Source: Cronobacter turicensis z3032 (GTDB lineage: Bacteria > Pseudomonadota > Gammaproteobacteria > Enterobacterales > Enterobacteriaceae). From it: a DNA stretch of 64,000 bases. The stretch's first letter is position 1; each line of letters starts with the position of its first letter. The notes beneath the pieces were generated by a model that had not been told where the DNA came from, did no database searches, and was given only the letters and a program-made list of their open reading frames with translations. The DNA lies in NCBI GenBank assembly GCA_000027065.2, contig FN543093.2, positions 4,034,074-4,098,073 on the forward strand, given 5' to 3'. Shown piece by piece: positions 51,649 to 61,368 of the stretch. A program made the position numbers and the translations under genes.

Positions 51649-54096
51649 TTACAGGCGTACTGGATTGATATGCCAGATATTTTCCGCATACTCCTGAATC
51701 GTGCGGTCAGAGGAGAAGTAGCCCATGTTGGCGATGTTATGCATCGCGCGGGTGGTCCACACTTCCGGCTGAAGATAAAGCTCGTCCACGTTATCCTGAC
51801 AATCCACATAGCTGCGATAATCCGCCAGCACCTGATAGTGATCGCCAAAGTTAATCAGCGAATCCACCAGATCCCGGTAGCGGCTCGGCTCTTCAGGGCT
51901 GAACACGCCGGTAGCTATCTGGGTCAGCACCTGGCGCAGCTCTTCGTCCTGCTCATAGTAATCGCGCGGATTGTAGCCAGCGCGGCGCAGCGCTTCCACT
52001 TCATCTGCGGTGTTGCCGAAGATGAAAATGTTCTCTTCGCCGACATGCTCCTGCATCTCCACGTTCGCCCCATCGAGCGTGCCAATGGTCAGCGCGCCGT
52101 TGAGCGCAAACTTCATGTTACTGGTGCCGGATGCCTCGGTGCCCGCGAGTGAAATCTGCTCTGAAAGATCCGCCGCCGGAATGATGAGCTGCGCAAGGCT
52201 GACGCTGTAGTTCGGGATAAAGACCACTTTCAGCCGATCCTTCACTTCCGCATCGTTGTTGATAACCTTCGCCACATCGTTAATCAGGTGAATAATGTGC
52301 TTCGCCATGTAATACGCCGAGGCGGCTTTACCGGCGAAAATATTCACGCGCGGCACCCAGTCCGCCTCGGGATCGGCCTTGATGCGGTTATAGCGCGTAA
52401 TAACATGCAGCACGTTCATTAACTGGCGCTTGTACTCGTGAATACGTTTGATCTGTACGTCAAACAGCGCTTTCGGGTTTACCACCACATTGAGATGCTG
52501 CGCGATATAAATCGCCAGGCGCCTTTTATTCTCAAGCTTGGCTTCGCGCACCTGCTGGTTCACCGTCGGGTAGTCGATGTGCTGCTCCAGCTCGCTCAGC
52601 TGGCTGAGATCGGTGCGCCAGGTGCGACCGATATTCTCATCCAGCACCTCAGAGAGCGCCGGGTTCGCCAGCGCCAGCCAGCGGCGCGGCGTCACGCCGT
52701 TGGTGACGTTCAGGAACCGCATCGGGAAGATCTTCGCAAAATCGGCAAAGAGCGACTGCACCATCAGGTTCGAGTGCAATTCAGAAACGCCGTTGACCTT
52801 ATGGCTGATAATCACCGCCAGCCAGGCCATGCGCACGCGACGCCCGCCCGACTCATCGACAATCGACACGCGGCTTAACAACGCGGTATCGTTCGGGTAT
52901 TGATCCTGAACGGTACGCAGGAAGTAATCGTTAATTTCGAAAATGATTTGCAGATGGCGCGGCAGGATCTTGCCGAGCATATCCACAGGCCAGGTCTCCA
53001 GCGCCTCGCTCATCAGCGTATGGTTGGTGTAGGAGAACACCTGACACGTCACCTCGAACGCCTCATCCCAGGTGAACTTATGCTCGTCAATAAGCAGACG
53101 CATCAGCTCCGGAATCGACAGCACCGGGTGGGTATCGTTCAGGTGAATCGCCACTTTCTGCGCCAGGTTGGCGTAGGTTTTATGCAGCATGTAATGGCGG
53201 CTTAAGATGTCCTGCACGGTGGCGGACACCAGGAAATATTCCTGACGCAGGCGCAGCTCGCGCCCCGAATAGGTGGAGTCGTCCGGGTAAAGCACACGCG
53301 ACACGTTCTCGGAGTGGTTTTTATCTTCCACCGCCGCAAAATAATCGCCCTGGTTAAACTTACCGAGGTTAATGGCGCTACTGGCCTGCGCGCTCCAGAG
53401 CCGTAGCGTATTGGTGGCGTCGGTATCGTAGCCGGGCACGATCTGGTCAGAAGCGACCGCGATGATCTCTTCGGTTTCCACCCAGCGGGTCTTTTTGCCT
53501 TCCTGCTGAATACGGCCGCCGAAGCGCACTTTATAGCGCGTATTGTGGCGCTGGAACTCCCACGGGTTGCCATATTCCAGCCAGTAATCCGGCGATTCTT
53601 TCTGACGCCCGTCAACGATGTTCTGCTTAAACATGCCGTAGTCGTAGCGAATGCCATAGCCGCGGCCCGGCAGGCCCAGCGTCGCCAGCGAATCCAGGAA
53701 GCAGGCCGCAAGACGCCCAAGGCCGCCGTTGCCAAGTCCGGGGTCGTTTTCTTCGTCGATGAGTTCTTCAAGACTCAGGCCCATTCCCTCCAGCGCGTCC
53801 TGTACATCTTCATAGATGCCAAGCGACAACAGCGCGTTTGAGAGCGTGCGGCCAATCAGAAACTCCATCGACAGATAGTACACCTGACGCACTTCCTGCG
53901 AGAGTTGCGCGCGCGTGGAGCGCAACCAGCGCTCCACCATGCGGTCGCGCACGGCAAACAGCGTGGCGTTTAGCCACTCATGTTTGTTAGCGATAGCCGG
54001 ATCTTTACCGATGGTGAACATCAGCTTGTAAGCGATAGAGTGTTTTAACGCCTCCACGCTCAGGGTTGGCGACGCGTAGCTAAAGGGTTCATTCAT
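51649..54096 (-). CDS. glgP: Glycogen phosphorylase GlgP
   Basis: GlgP releases glucose 1-phosphate from glycogen. It has 815 residues, as in E. coli. The family blocks are NGGLGRLAACFLDSLATLG, GYGIRYDYGMF, HLNDTHPVLSIPELM and the PLP-lysine block EASGTSNMKFALNGALTIG. It is the last gene of glgBXCAP. Its paralogue MalP lies 10 kb to the left, a normal enterobacterial pair. Confidence 0.97.
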   Translation of the reverse strand: MNEPFSYASPTLSVEALKHSIAYKLMFTIGKDPAIANKHEWLNATLFAVRDRMVERWLRSTRAQLSQEVRQVYYLSMEFLIGRTLSNALLSLGIYEDVQDALEGMGLSLEELIDEENDPGLGNGGLGRLAACFLDSLATLGLPGRGYGIRYDYGMFKQNIVDGRQKESPDYWLEYGNPWEFQRHNTRYKVRFGGRIQQEGKKTRWVETEEIIAVASDQIVPGYDTDATNTLRLWSAQASSAINLGKFNQGDYFAAVEDKNHSENVSRVLYPDDSTYSGRELRLRQEYFLVSATVQDILSRHYMLHKTYANLAQKVAIHLNDTHPVLSIPELMRLLIDEHKFTWDEAFEVTCQVFSYTNHTLMSEALETWPVDMLGKILPRHLQIIFEINDYFLRTVQDQYPNDTALLSRVSIVDESGGRRVRMAWLAVIISHKVNGVSELHSNLMVQSLFADFAKIFPMRFLNVTNGVTPRRWLALANPALSEVLDENIGRTWRTDLSQLSELEQHIDYPTVNQQVREAKLENKRRLAIYIAQHLNVVVNPKALFDVQIKRIHEYKRQLMNVLHVITRYNRIKADPEADWVPRVNIFAGKAASAYYMAKHIIHLINDVAKVINNDAEVKDRLKVVFIPNYSVSLAQLIIPAADLSEQISLAGTEASGTSNMKFALNGALTIGTLDGANVEMQEHVGEENIFIFGNTADEVEALRRAGYNPRDYYEQDEELRQVLTQIATGVFSPEEPSRYRDLVDSLINFGDHYQVLADYRSYVDCQDNVDELYLQPEVWTTRAMHNIANMGYFSSDRTIQEYAENIWHINPVRL

Positions 54097-54108
54097 CCAC
54101 GTGTTCCT

Positions 54109-55542
54109 TTACAACAAGCGTTGATAAAGTTCGCGGTACGACTTCGCCGCGACCTGCCAGCTAAAGTCCATCCCCATGGCCTGGCGCTGCACAAAACGCC
54201 AGAGAGACGGACGGGACCACAATACGAAAGCGCGTCGGATAGCCCGCAACAGCGACCAGGCATTGCTGTCTTCAAAGACAAAACCGCTGGCGATGCCGTC
54301 CGCCAGGTTTTCCAGCGAGCTGTCGGACACCGTATCCGCAAGCCCGCCAGTGCGGCGCACCAGCGGCAGCGTGCCGTATTTCAGACCATAAAGCTGCGTC
54401 AACCCGCACGGTTCAAAGCGGCTCGGCACCAGAATCACATCCGCGCCGCCCATAATGCGGTGCGAGAAAGCTTCATGATAGCCAATCTGCACGCCGACCT
54501 GGCCCGGGTGTTCAGCCGCAGCCGCGAGGAAGCCTTCCTGAAGCACCGGATCGCCTGCGCCCAGCAGCGCCAGCTGCCCGCCCTGCTCCAGCAGTCCCGG
54601 CAAGGCCTCCAGCACCAGGTCCAGCCCTTTCTGGCTGGTGAGGCGGCTGACCACCGCGAACAGCGGCGCTTTGTCATTCACCTTCAGGCCCATCGCAATC
54701 TGGAGCTGGCGCTTGTTCTCAGCCTTCTCTTCCAGCGTATCGCGGGTGTAGCGCGAGGCCAGCAGCAGATCGTGCGCCGGGTTCCAGATGTTTTCATCCA
54801 CGCCGTTCAGAATGCCCGACAGCCGCCCTTCGCTGTGACGCTGTTTCAGCAACCCTTCAAGACCGTAAGAGAACTGCGGCTCGGTAATTTCGCGCGCGTA
54901 GGTCGGGCTCACCGCCGTAATATGATCGGCATAGTAGAGGCCCGCCTTGAGGAACGAAATCTCGCCGTTGAACTCCAGGCCATTCATGTTAAACATCGAC
55001 CATGGCAATCCGATGTCATCCATGTGATGCGCGTAAAACATGCCTTTGTAGGCGAGGTTATGCACGGTAAACACGGATTTGGCCGGACGACCGCGCGCCG
55101 CCAGATACGCAGGCGTCAGGCCCGCATGCCAGTCATGCGCGTGAACGATGTCAGGGCGCCAGAACGGATCGAGGCCTGCGGCCATTTCGCTGCCCACCCA
55201 GCCCAGCAGGGCGAAGCGGATAACGTTGTCGCTGTACGCGTACAGGTTAGTGTCGTGATAAGGGCTGCCCGGACGGTCATAGAGATGCGGCGCATCGATA
55301 AGATAGATGCCGACACCGTTAAAATGCCCGAATAACAAAGAGATAGGCCCGGCGAAGGTATCGCGGCGCGTAATCACTTTGGCATCCGCGACGCCGCGAC
55401 GGAGATCGGGGAAGCCCGGCAGCAATACGCGCGTATCCACACCTTCGGCAATCTGCGCAGCAGGCAACGCGCCAAGGACATCCGCCAGACCACCCGTTTT
55501 CAGCAGCGGAAAAAGTTCAGAACATACATGTAAGACCTGCAT
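54109..55542 (-). CDS. glgA: Glycogen synthase GlgA
   Basis: GlgA extends alpha-1,4-glucan from ADP-glucose. It has 477 residues, as in E. coli (GT5, GT-B fold). The ADP-glucose motif KTGGLADV is near residue 16, followed by the HAHDWHAGL loop and, in the C-terminal domain, the VPSRFEPCGLTQLYGLKYG block with the catalytic Glu. It starts about 100 bases after glgC and ends 12 bases before glgP. Confidence 0.97.
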   Translation of the reverse strand: MQVLHVCSELFPLLKTGGLADVLGALPAAQIAEGVDTRVLLPGFPDLRRGVADAKVITRRDTFAGPISLLFGHFNGVGIYLIDAPHLYDRPGSPYHDTNLYAYSDNVIRFALLGWVGSEMAAGLDPFWRPDIVHAHDWHAGLTPAYLAARGRPAKSVFTVHNLAYKGMFYAHHMDDIGLPWSMFNMNGLEFNGEISFLKAGLYYADHITAVSPTYAREITEPQFSYGLEGLLKQRHSEGRLSGILNGVDENIWNPAHDLLLASRYTRDTLEEKAENKRQLQIAMGLKVNDKAPLFAVVSRLTSQKGLDLVLEALPGLLEQGGQLALLGAGDPVLQEGFLAAAAEHPGQVGVQIGYHEAFSHRIMGGADVILVPSRFEPCGLTQLYGLKYGTLPLVRRTGGLADTVSDSSLENLADGIASGFVFEDSNAWSLLRAIRRAFVLWSRPSLWRFVQRQAMGMDFSWQVAAKSYRELYQRLL

Positions 55543-55640
55543 TATCTCTCCCGTTGAAAGTCACAGCGCAACAGGCGCGCCGAACGCGAAACAATCGCGC
55601 GCGGAAATTCTCGTCCGTGCGCACGTAATCCTTGTGCGAC

Positions 55641-56924
55641 TCAGTCTGGCAAACGCGCCAGCATGTCGCGGGTCACCAAAACAATTCCCTCTTCGGAGCG
55701 GTAGAAACGGCGAGCATCCTCTTCGGCGTTTTCGCCAATCACCATTCCTTCAGGGATAACACAGGCCCGGTCGATGATGCAGCGACGCAGGCGGCAGGAG
55801 CGGCCAACCCAGACATCAGGCAGCAGCACCGCAGAATCAATATTGCAGAACGAGTTCACACGCACGCGCGGGAACAGCACCGACTGCACCACCACCGATC
55901 CGGAAATAATGCAGCCGCCGGACACCAGCGAGTTCAGCGTCATGCCGTGGCTGCCGGAGCGGTCCTGCACGAACTTGGCGGGCGGCAGCGACTCCATATG
56001 CGTACGGATAGGCCAGTCCTGGTCGTACATATCCAGTTCCGGGGTCACCGAAGCCAGATCCAGATTCGCCTTCCAGTATGCCTCCAGCGTCCCGACGTCG
56101 CGCCAGTACGGCTCGGCGTTAGGATCGGACTGCACGCACGAGAGCGGGAACGGATGCGCGTAGGCTTCGCCGCTGTACGTGACTTTCGGGATAATGTCTT
56201 TCCCGAAGTCATGGCTGGAGGATTCATTTTTGTCATCCTCTTCCAGCAACTCGTAAAGATAGTCAGCATTAAAAATATAGATGCCCATACTGGCGAGCGC
56301 TCTGGTCTCGTCGCCAGGCATAGAAGGCGGGTTCGCCGGTTTTTCGACGAAGTCGATGACTTTGCTGTTTTCATCAACCGCCATTACCCCGAACGCGCGC
56401 GCCTCAGCCACCGGCACCGGCAGACAGGCCACGGTACAGCGCGCGCCTTTCTCGACATGGTCGATAAGCATGCGCGAGTAGTCCTGCTTGTAGATGTGGT
56501 CGCCCGCAAGGATCACCACATACTCCGCTTTATAGCGACGAATGATGTCGAGGTTCTGTGTCACGGCGTCGGCGGTGCCGCGATACCAGGTTTCGCCATG
56601 CACGCGTTGCTGCGCGGGCAGGAGATCGACAAACTCGTTCATCTCTTCGCTAAAGAACGACCAGCCGCGCTGGATGTGCTGCACCAGCGTGTGAGACTGG
56701 TACTGCGTGATAACCCCGATGCGACGAATGCCGGAGTTCAGGCAGTTCGAGAGCGCGAAGTCGATAATGCGGAACTTGCCGCCGAAATGAACGGCGGGTT
56801 TGGCGCGGGTCGCGGTCAAGTCTTTCAACCGCGTGCCGCGACCACCCGCCAGGATTAGCGCCACGGATTTCAATGGCAACTGCCTTGCAAGCATCAACGG
56901 ATCTTTCTTTTCAAGCCTGACCAT
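55641..56924 (-). CDS. glgC: Glucose-1-phosphate adenylyltransferase GlgC
   Basis: GlgC makes ADP-glucose, the committed and allosterically controlled step of glycogen synthesis. The 427-residue protein has the nucleotidyltransferase signature ILAGGRGTRLKDLT, a Lys/Arg regulatory segment (FGGKFRIIDFALSNC) and the substrate loop WYRGTADAV, then a left-handed beta-helix. The ATG chosen follows ACAGGAG; in E. coli this leader is a CsrA target, and the similar wording hints at the same control. It starts 13 bases after the glgX stop. Confidence 0.97.
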   Translation of the reverse strand: MVRLEKKDPLMLARQLPLKSVALILAGGRGTRLKDLTATRAKPAVHFGGKFRIIDFALSNCLNSGIRRIGVITQYQSHTLVQHIQRGWSFFSEEMNEFVDLLPAQQRVHGETWYRGTADAVTQNLDIIRRYKAEYVVILAGDHIYKQDYSRMLIDHVEKGARCTVACLPVPVAEARAFGVMAVDENSKVIDFVEKPANPPSMPGDETRALASMGIYIFNADYLYELLEEDDKNESSSHDFGKDIIPKVTYSGEAYAHPFPLSCVQSDPNAEPYWRDVGTLEAYWKANLDLASVTPELDMYDQDWPIRTHMESLPPAKFVQDRSGSHGMTLNSLVSGGCIISGSVVVQSVLFPRVRVNSFCNIDSAVLLPDVWVGRSCRLRRCIIDRACVIPEGMVIGENAEEDARRFYRSEEGIVLVTRDMLARLPD

Positions 56925-56937
56925 GACGAACTCCTGT

Positions 56938-58917
56938 TTATGACTTCCGGAAGACGCACACACCGTGCGCAGGCCCATGCCATACAGCCATGACAACCGG
57001 ATTATCCTCTCCGGCAAACGGAGGAACGGCGCGCCATTCCCCTTCAGGTAATACGATCTCGCTTACTTCATCGCGGCCGTTAAGGGTAACAAGCCAGCGA
57101 TCGGACAAGAGGATTTGCAGCTGGCGTGCGCCGCTGTGCCACTCCTCAGGTCGCATCGGCGCGCCTGCGGCGTTCAGCCAGCGGACGTTGCCGTCGTTCT
57201 CTTCCCACCACCGCGAGGCGGTAAGCGCCGGGATTTGCTTGCGCAGGCGAATCAGAGCCGCGGTATACGCGATAAGCCCCTCATCGGCCTGCGACCAGTC
57301 AAACCAGGTCAGTTCGTTATCCTGGCAATACGCATTGTTATTGCCATGCTGGCTGTGGCCATGTTCATCACCCGCCAGCAGCATCGGCGTGCCCTGCGAC
57401 AGCAACAGCGACGCCAGCAGCGCATGCGTGCTCGCACGCCGCGCATCCTGAACGCTCAGCCCGCCGCCCAGGCCTTCGTAACCGTGATTATTGCTATGGT
57501 TTTCCCACGCGCCGTCGCGGTTATCCTCGCCGTTCGCTTCGTTATGTTTGTCGTTAAACGACACGCAATCGCGCAGCGTAAAACCGTCATGCGCCGTCAC
57601 CAGATTGACGCTCGCCCACGGCTCGCGTGCGCCCTGGCGGTAGACATCCGCCGACGCGGCAAAGCGCGTGGCGAATTCGCCCACATCCTGTTCGCGGCGC
57701 AGCCAGAAGCGGCGCATATCGTCGCGAAAGCGATCGTTCCACTCGGCGAACGGCGGTGGGTAGTTGCCCACCTGATAGCCGCCGGGGCCGATATCCCATG
57801 GCTCGACGATAAGCTTCACCCCTGATAGCGTCGGGTCGCGGCGCATCGCTTCAAAGAGCGGCGCGTCCTGGCGAAATTCCGGCGTGCGGCCCATGACCGT
57901 CGCCAGATCAAACCGGAAACCATCTACGTGACACTGCTCGACCCAGAACTTCAGGCAGCCGAGGGCGTACTCCACCACCGCCGGATGACTCAGGTTCAGC
58001 GTGTTGCCGCAGCCCGTCCAGTTGTGATAATCGCCATCGTCCTGTATCCAATAATAGCTACGGTTATCAATTCCGCGCAGGGAGAAGGTCGGTCCGTCGA
58101 GATCCAGTTCAGCGCTGTGGTTAAGCACCACGTCGAGGATCACCTCGATACCGGCTTTATGCAGCGCTTTGACGGCATCGCGAAATTCATTAAGCGCGGC
58201 CTGCGGCGCGGTCTGCGAGGCGTAACGCGTCTCGACGGCCCACAACGCCAGCGGGTTATAACCCCAGTAATTAGCGAGGCCGAGACGTTGTAAACGCGGC
58301 TCGCTACAGAATTTCGCAACAGGTTGTAACTCCAGCGCCGTAATGCCGAGCTGGCGGAAATAGGCAATCATCGTCGGGTGGCCGAGCGCCGCGTAGGTGC
58401 CGCGCAGCGCAGGCGGGATATCCGGATGCAGGCGCGTTAAGCCGCGCACATGCGCCTCGTAAATCACCGTCTCGCCCCAGGCGGTCGCGGGCGGCGCGTC
58501 GTCTTCCCAGTCGTAGCGGTCATCCATCACCACCGATTTCGGCATGATCTCGTGGTTATCGCGCGGGTCTGGCGTCTCGATACCGCCATACAGACGCGGA
58601 TCGTCGATAACCTCGCCGTCCACGCCGCGGGCGCACGGGTCAAGCAACAGTTTCGCCGGGTTAAAGCGATGGCCCTGCGCCGGGCTCCACGGGCCATGTA
58701 CCCGATAACCATAACGCAGGCCAGGGCGAGCCTCTGGCAAATAACCGTGCCAGATATCGCCGCTGCGGGCGGGCAGCGCGTAACGCGTTTCGTTGCCGCT
58801 TTCATCAAACAGGCACAGCTCCACCTTTTCCGCATGGGCGGAAAACAGCGTGAAATTTACGCCAGCGCCGTCAAACCAGGCGCCAGGCGGAGCGGAATGG
58901 CCTGCGTTAAGCTGCAT
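56938..58917 (-). CDS. glgX: Glycogen debranching enzyme GlgX
   Basis: GlgX hydrolyses the alpha-1,6 branches of phosphorylase-limit glycogen. The 659-residue GH13 protein has an N-terminal CBM48 (GVNFTLFSAHAEKVELCLFD) and the catalytic barrel: VILDVVLNHS, GFRFDLATVMGR (nucleophile Asp), LIVEPWDIGPGGYQVG (Glu) and VTAHDGFTL (Asp). The start MQLNAGHSAPPGAWF overlaps the glgB stop by 11 bases, so the pair is likely coupled. Upstream codons were not used. Confidence 0.95.
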   Translation of the reverse strand: MQLNAGHSAPPGAWFDGAGVNFTLFSAHAEKVELCLFDESGNETRYALPARSGDIWHGYLPEARPGLRYGYRVHGPWSPAQGHRFNPAKLLLDPCARGVDGEVIDDPRLYGGIETPDPRDNHEIMPKSVVMDDRYDWEDDAPPATAWGETVIYEAHVRGLTRLHPDIPPALRGTYAALGHPTMIAYFRQLGITALELQPVAKFCSEPRLQRLGLANYWGYNPLALWAVETRYASQTAPQAALNEFRDAVKALHKAGIEVILDVVLNHSAELDLDGPTFSLRGIDNRSYYWIQDDGDYHNWTGCGNTLNLSHPAVVEYALGCLKFWVEQCHVDGFRFDLATVMGRTPEFRQDAPLFEAMRRDPTLSGVKLIVEPWDIGPGGYQVGNYPPPFAEWNDRFRDDMRRFWLRREQDVGEFATRFAASADVYRQGAREPWASVNLVTAHDGFTLRDCVSFNDKHNEANGEDNRDGAWENHSNNHGYEGLGGGLSVQDARRASTHALLASLLLSQGTPMLLAGDEHGHSQHGNNNAYCQDNELTWFDWSQADEGLIAYTAALIRLRKQIPALTASRWWEENDGNVRWLNAAGAPMRPEEWHSGARQLQILLSDRWLVTLNGRDEVSEIVLPEGEWRAVPPFAGEDNPVVMAVWHGPAHGVCVFRKS

Positions 58918-61102
58918 CGTCTGCCTCTCGAACCAGCCAGATAGTGGCAAGCGGCGGCAGCGTCAGGGAGAGCGAGTTATCGCGCCCGTGGCTGGCAATC
59001 GCCTCACTGCGCACCTTGCCGCCATTCCCGGCGTTACTGCCATGATAGTGCTGCGAATCGGTATTCAGGATTTCGCGCCATTCGCCCGGCTGGTTAATAC
59101 CGAAGCGATAGTCGTGGCGCACCACCGGCGTGAAGTTGCTTGCGACGATGATTTCGTTGCCCTGCGAATCGCGGCGCACGAAGATAAATACGGAGTTCTG
59201 AGTATCCTCTACCACTAACCATTCGAAGCCGTAAGGATCGAAATCAAGTTCATGCAGCGCTTTATGCTGGCGATACGTGGAATTGAGATCCCGCACCAGT
59301 CTTTGCACGCCGTGATGCCAGTTGTCGTCGCCTTCCAGCAGGTGCCAGTCGAGGCTGGCGTCGTGGTTCCACTCCCGTCCCTGCGCAAACTCGTTGCCCA
59401 TGAACAGCAGTTTTTTACCCGGGAAGCCCCACATCCAGGCGTAGTAAGCGCGCAGATTGGCGAATTTCTGCCAGGCGTCGCCCGGCATACGGTCGAGGAT
59501 CGATTTTTTGCCATGCACCACTTCATCGTGCGACAGCGGCAGGACGAAGTTTTCGGTGTAGTTGTAAATCATCCCGAAGGTCATTTTGTGGTGATGGTAC
59601 TGACGGAAGACCGGGTCAAGCTTCATGTAGTCGAGCGTGTCGTGCATCCAGCCCAGGTTCCACTTGTACCAGAAGCCGAGACCGCCGGTTTCCGGCGGAC
59701 GGGAGACGCCCGGGAAATCGGTGGACTCTTCCGCCATCGTCACCGCGCCGTTCACCTGCTCGCCAATAATGCGGTTGGTATTGCGCAGAAACTCCATCGC
59801 CTCCAGGTTTTCGCGCCCGCCGTACTGGTTAGGGATCCACTCGCCTTCTTTACGGCTGTAATCGCGATAAATCATCGAGGCGACGGCGTCCACGCGCAGC
59901 GCGTCAATGCCGAAACGCTCCGTCCAGTACAGCGCGTTGCCCACCAGGAAGTTGCTCACTTCGCGGCGGCCGTAGTTGTAGATAAGGGTATTCCAGTCCT
60001 GGTGATAACCTTCGCGCGGGTCGCCATGTTCGTACAGCGCGGTGCCGTCGAAATTCGCCAGCGCGAAATCATCGGACGGGAAGTGGCCCGGCACCCAGTC
60101 GAGAATGACGTTAAGGCCGGCGGCGTGCGCGGCGTTGATGAAATAGCGGAACTCTTCGCGCGTGCCGAAACGGCGCGTCGGCGCATACAGCCCCGTCGGC
60201 TGGTAGCCCCAGCTGCCATCGAACGGATGTTCGTTTATCGGCAGCAGTTCGATATGGGTAAAGCCCATCCACTTCACATACGGGATCAGCTGATCGGCCA
60301 GTTCACGGTAGCTGAGCCAGAAATTATTGTCGGTATGGCGACGCCATGAACCAAGATGCACTTCGTAAATGGAAATCGGCGCATCGAAGCGGTTAGCCTC
60401 CTGGCGCGCCGTATTCGGCTCCACTTTTTCCGGCAGACCACAGATAAGCGACGCGGTTTCCGGGCGCATCTGCGCCTCGAACGCGTACGGGTCGGATTTC
60501 ATGCGCAGATGGCCGTGCGCGTCGATCATTTCATATTTGTAGAGCTGGCCGTTGTGCGCGCCGGGGATAAACAGCTCCCAGATGCCGCTTTCTTTACGCA
60601 GGCGCATCGGGTGGCGGCGGCCGTCCCAGTAGTTAAACTGCCCCACCACGGAGACGCGCTGCGCATTAGGCGCCCAGACGGAAAAGCGCGTGCCGGTGAC
60701 GCCATCCATCGTATCGGGATGCGCGCCGAGCGTTTCATAAGGCCGCAGATGGGTGCCTTCAGAAAGCAGCCAGACATCCAGCTCCTGAAGCAGCGGCCCG
60801 AAGCGATAGGGGTCATCAATCAGGTTTTGCTGTCCGTGCCAGATCACGGCCAGTTGATAGCGAAAAGGGTTTTTACGACGCGGCACCAGGCCGCTGAAGA
60901 AACCGCGAGAATCCAGACACTCAAGCTTACCCACTTTACGCCCGGTCTTAGGTTCAACGACCCAGACTTCTGTGGCATCGGGAAGCAGCGCGCGGACTTC
61001 GATCCCGGCGTCGGTAGTGTGCATGCCCAGAACGGAGAAAGGATCCGAAAAATGGCCCGCAATCAGCGCATTAATCACGTCTCTTGAGACACGATCAGAC
61101 AT
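58907..61102 (-). CDS. glgB: 1,4-alpha-glucan branching enzyme GlgB
   Basis: GlgB introduces alpha-1,6 branches in glycogen. The 731-residue protein (E. coli 728) has two N-terminal carbohydrate-binding modules (GHFSDPFSVLGMH; FSVWAPNAQRVSVVGQFNYW) and the GH13 barrel with DALRVDAVASM (nucleophile Asp), MAEESTDFPG (Glu) and LSHDEVVHGKKS (Asp). Start MSDRVSRDVINA; an ATG three codons upstream is also possible. It is the first glg gene after asd. Confidence 0.97.
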   Translation of the reverse strand: MSDRVSRDVINALIAGHFSDPFSVLGMHTTDAGIEVRALLPDATEVWVVEPKTGRKVGKLECLDSRGFFSGLVPRRKNPFRYQLAVIWHGQQNLIDDPYRFGPLLQELDVWLLSEGTHLRPYETLGAHPDTMDGVTGTRFSVWAPNAQRVSVVGQFNYWDGRRHPMRLRKESGIWELFIPGAHNGQLYKYEMIDAHGHLRMKSDPYAFEAQMRPETASLICGLPEKVEPNTARQEANRFDAPISIYEVHLGSWRRHTDNNFWLSYRELADQLIPYVKWMGFTHIELLPINEHPFDGSWGYQPTGLYAPTRRFGTREEFRYFINAAHAAGLNVILDWVPGHFPSDDFALANFDGTALYEHGDPREGYHQDWNTLIYNYGRREVSNFLVGNALYWTERFGIDALRVDAVASMIYRDYSRKEGEWIPNQYGGRENLEAMEFLRNTNRIIGEQVNGAVTMAEESTDFPGVSRPPETGGLGFWYKWNLGWMHDTLDYMKLDPVFRQYHHHKMTFGMIYNYTENFVLPLSHDEVVHGKKSILDRMPGDAWQKFANLRAYYAWMWGFPGKKLLFMGNEFAQGREWNHDASLDWHLLEGDDNWHHGVQRLVRDLNSTYRQHKALHELDFDPYGFEWLVVEDTQNSVFIFVRRDSQGNEIIVASNFTPVVRHDYRFGINQPGEWREILNTDSQHYHGSNAGNGGKVRSEAIASHGRDNSLSLTLPPLATIWLVREADDAA

Positions 61103-61332
61103 GGTTATCATCCTGTTTATTTGGTGTCGCCCCATTCCAGCCTTACGCCTTCGCGTCCGGTAGCGACACTCTTAATGACCTGAACGGGCAGAGCCTGATG
61201 CATTCCTGCGGCTGTGCCGTTCCACCTGGAAGTATGACGAGTAGAGCCCGCCTTATGCTAAGCATAGCCAGGGGATTCTGTTACCCCTCAGAAAATATGA
61301 AACAATCGTCTTTTCTTTATTGATGAACATTA

Positions 61333-61356
61333 AAAAAGAGCGCCGAAGCGCTCTTT
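61333..61356 (-). terminator. asd terminator
   Basis: AAAGAGCGC and GCGCTCTTT with loop cgaa; the minus strand ends in a run of T, just after the asd stop. It may limit read-through into glgB. Confidence 0.85.
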
Positions 61357-61368
61357 CTATAAATTTGT

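Noticed and set aside
39820..54096. malP and glgP as a recent duplication
   Set aside because: They are both ordinary members of two old phosphorylase subfamilies present in most enterobacteria; the proteins differ widely in sequence and length.
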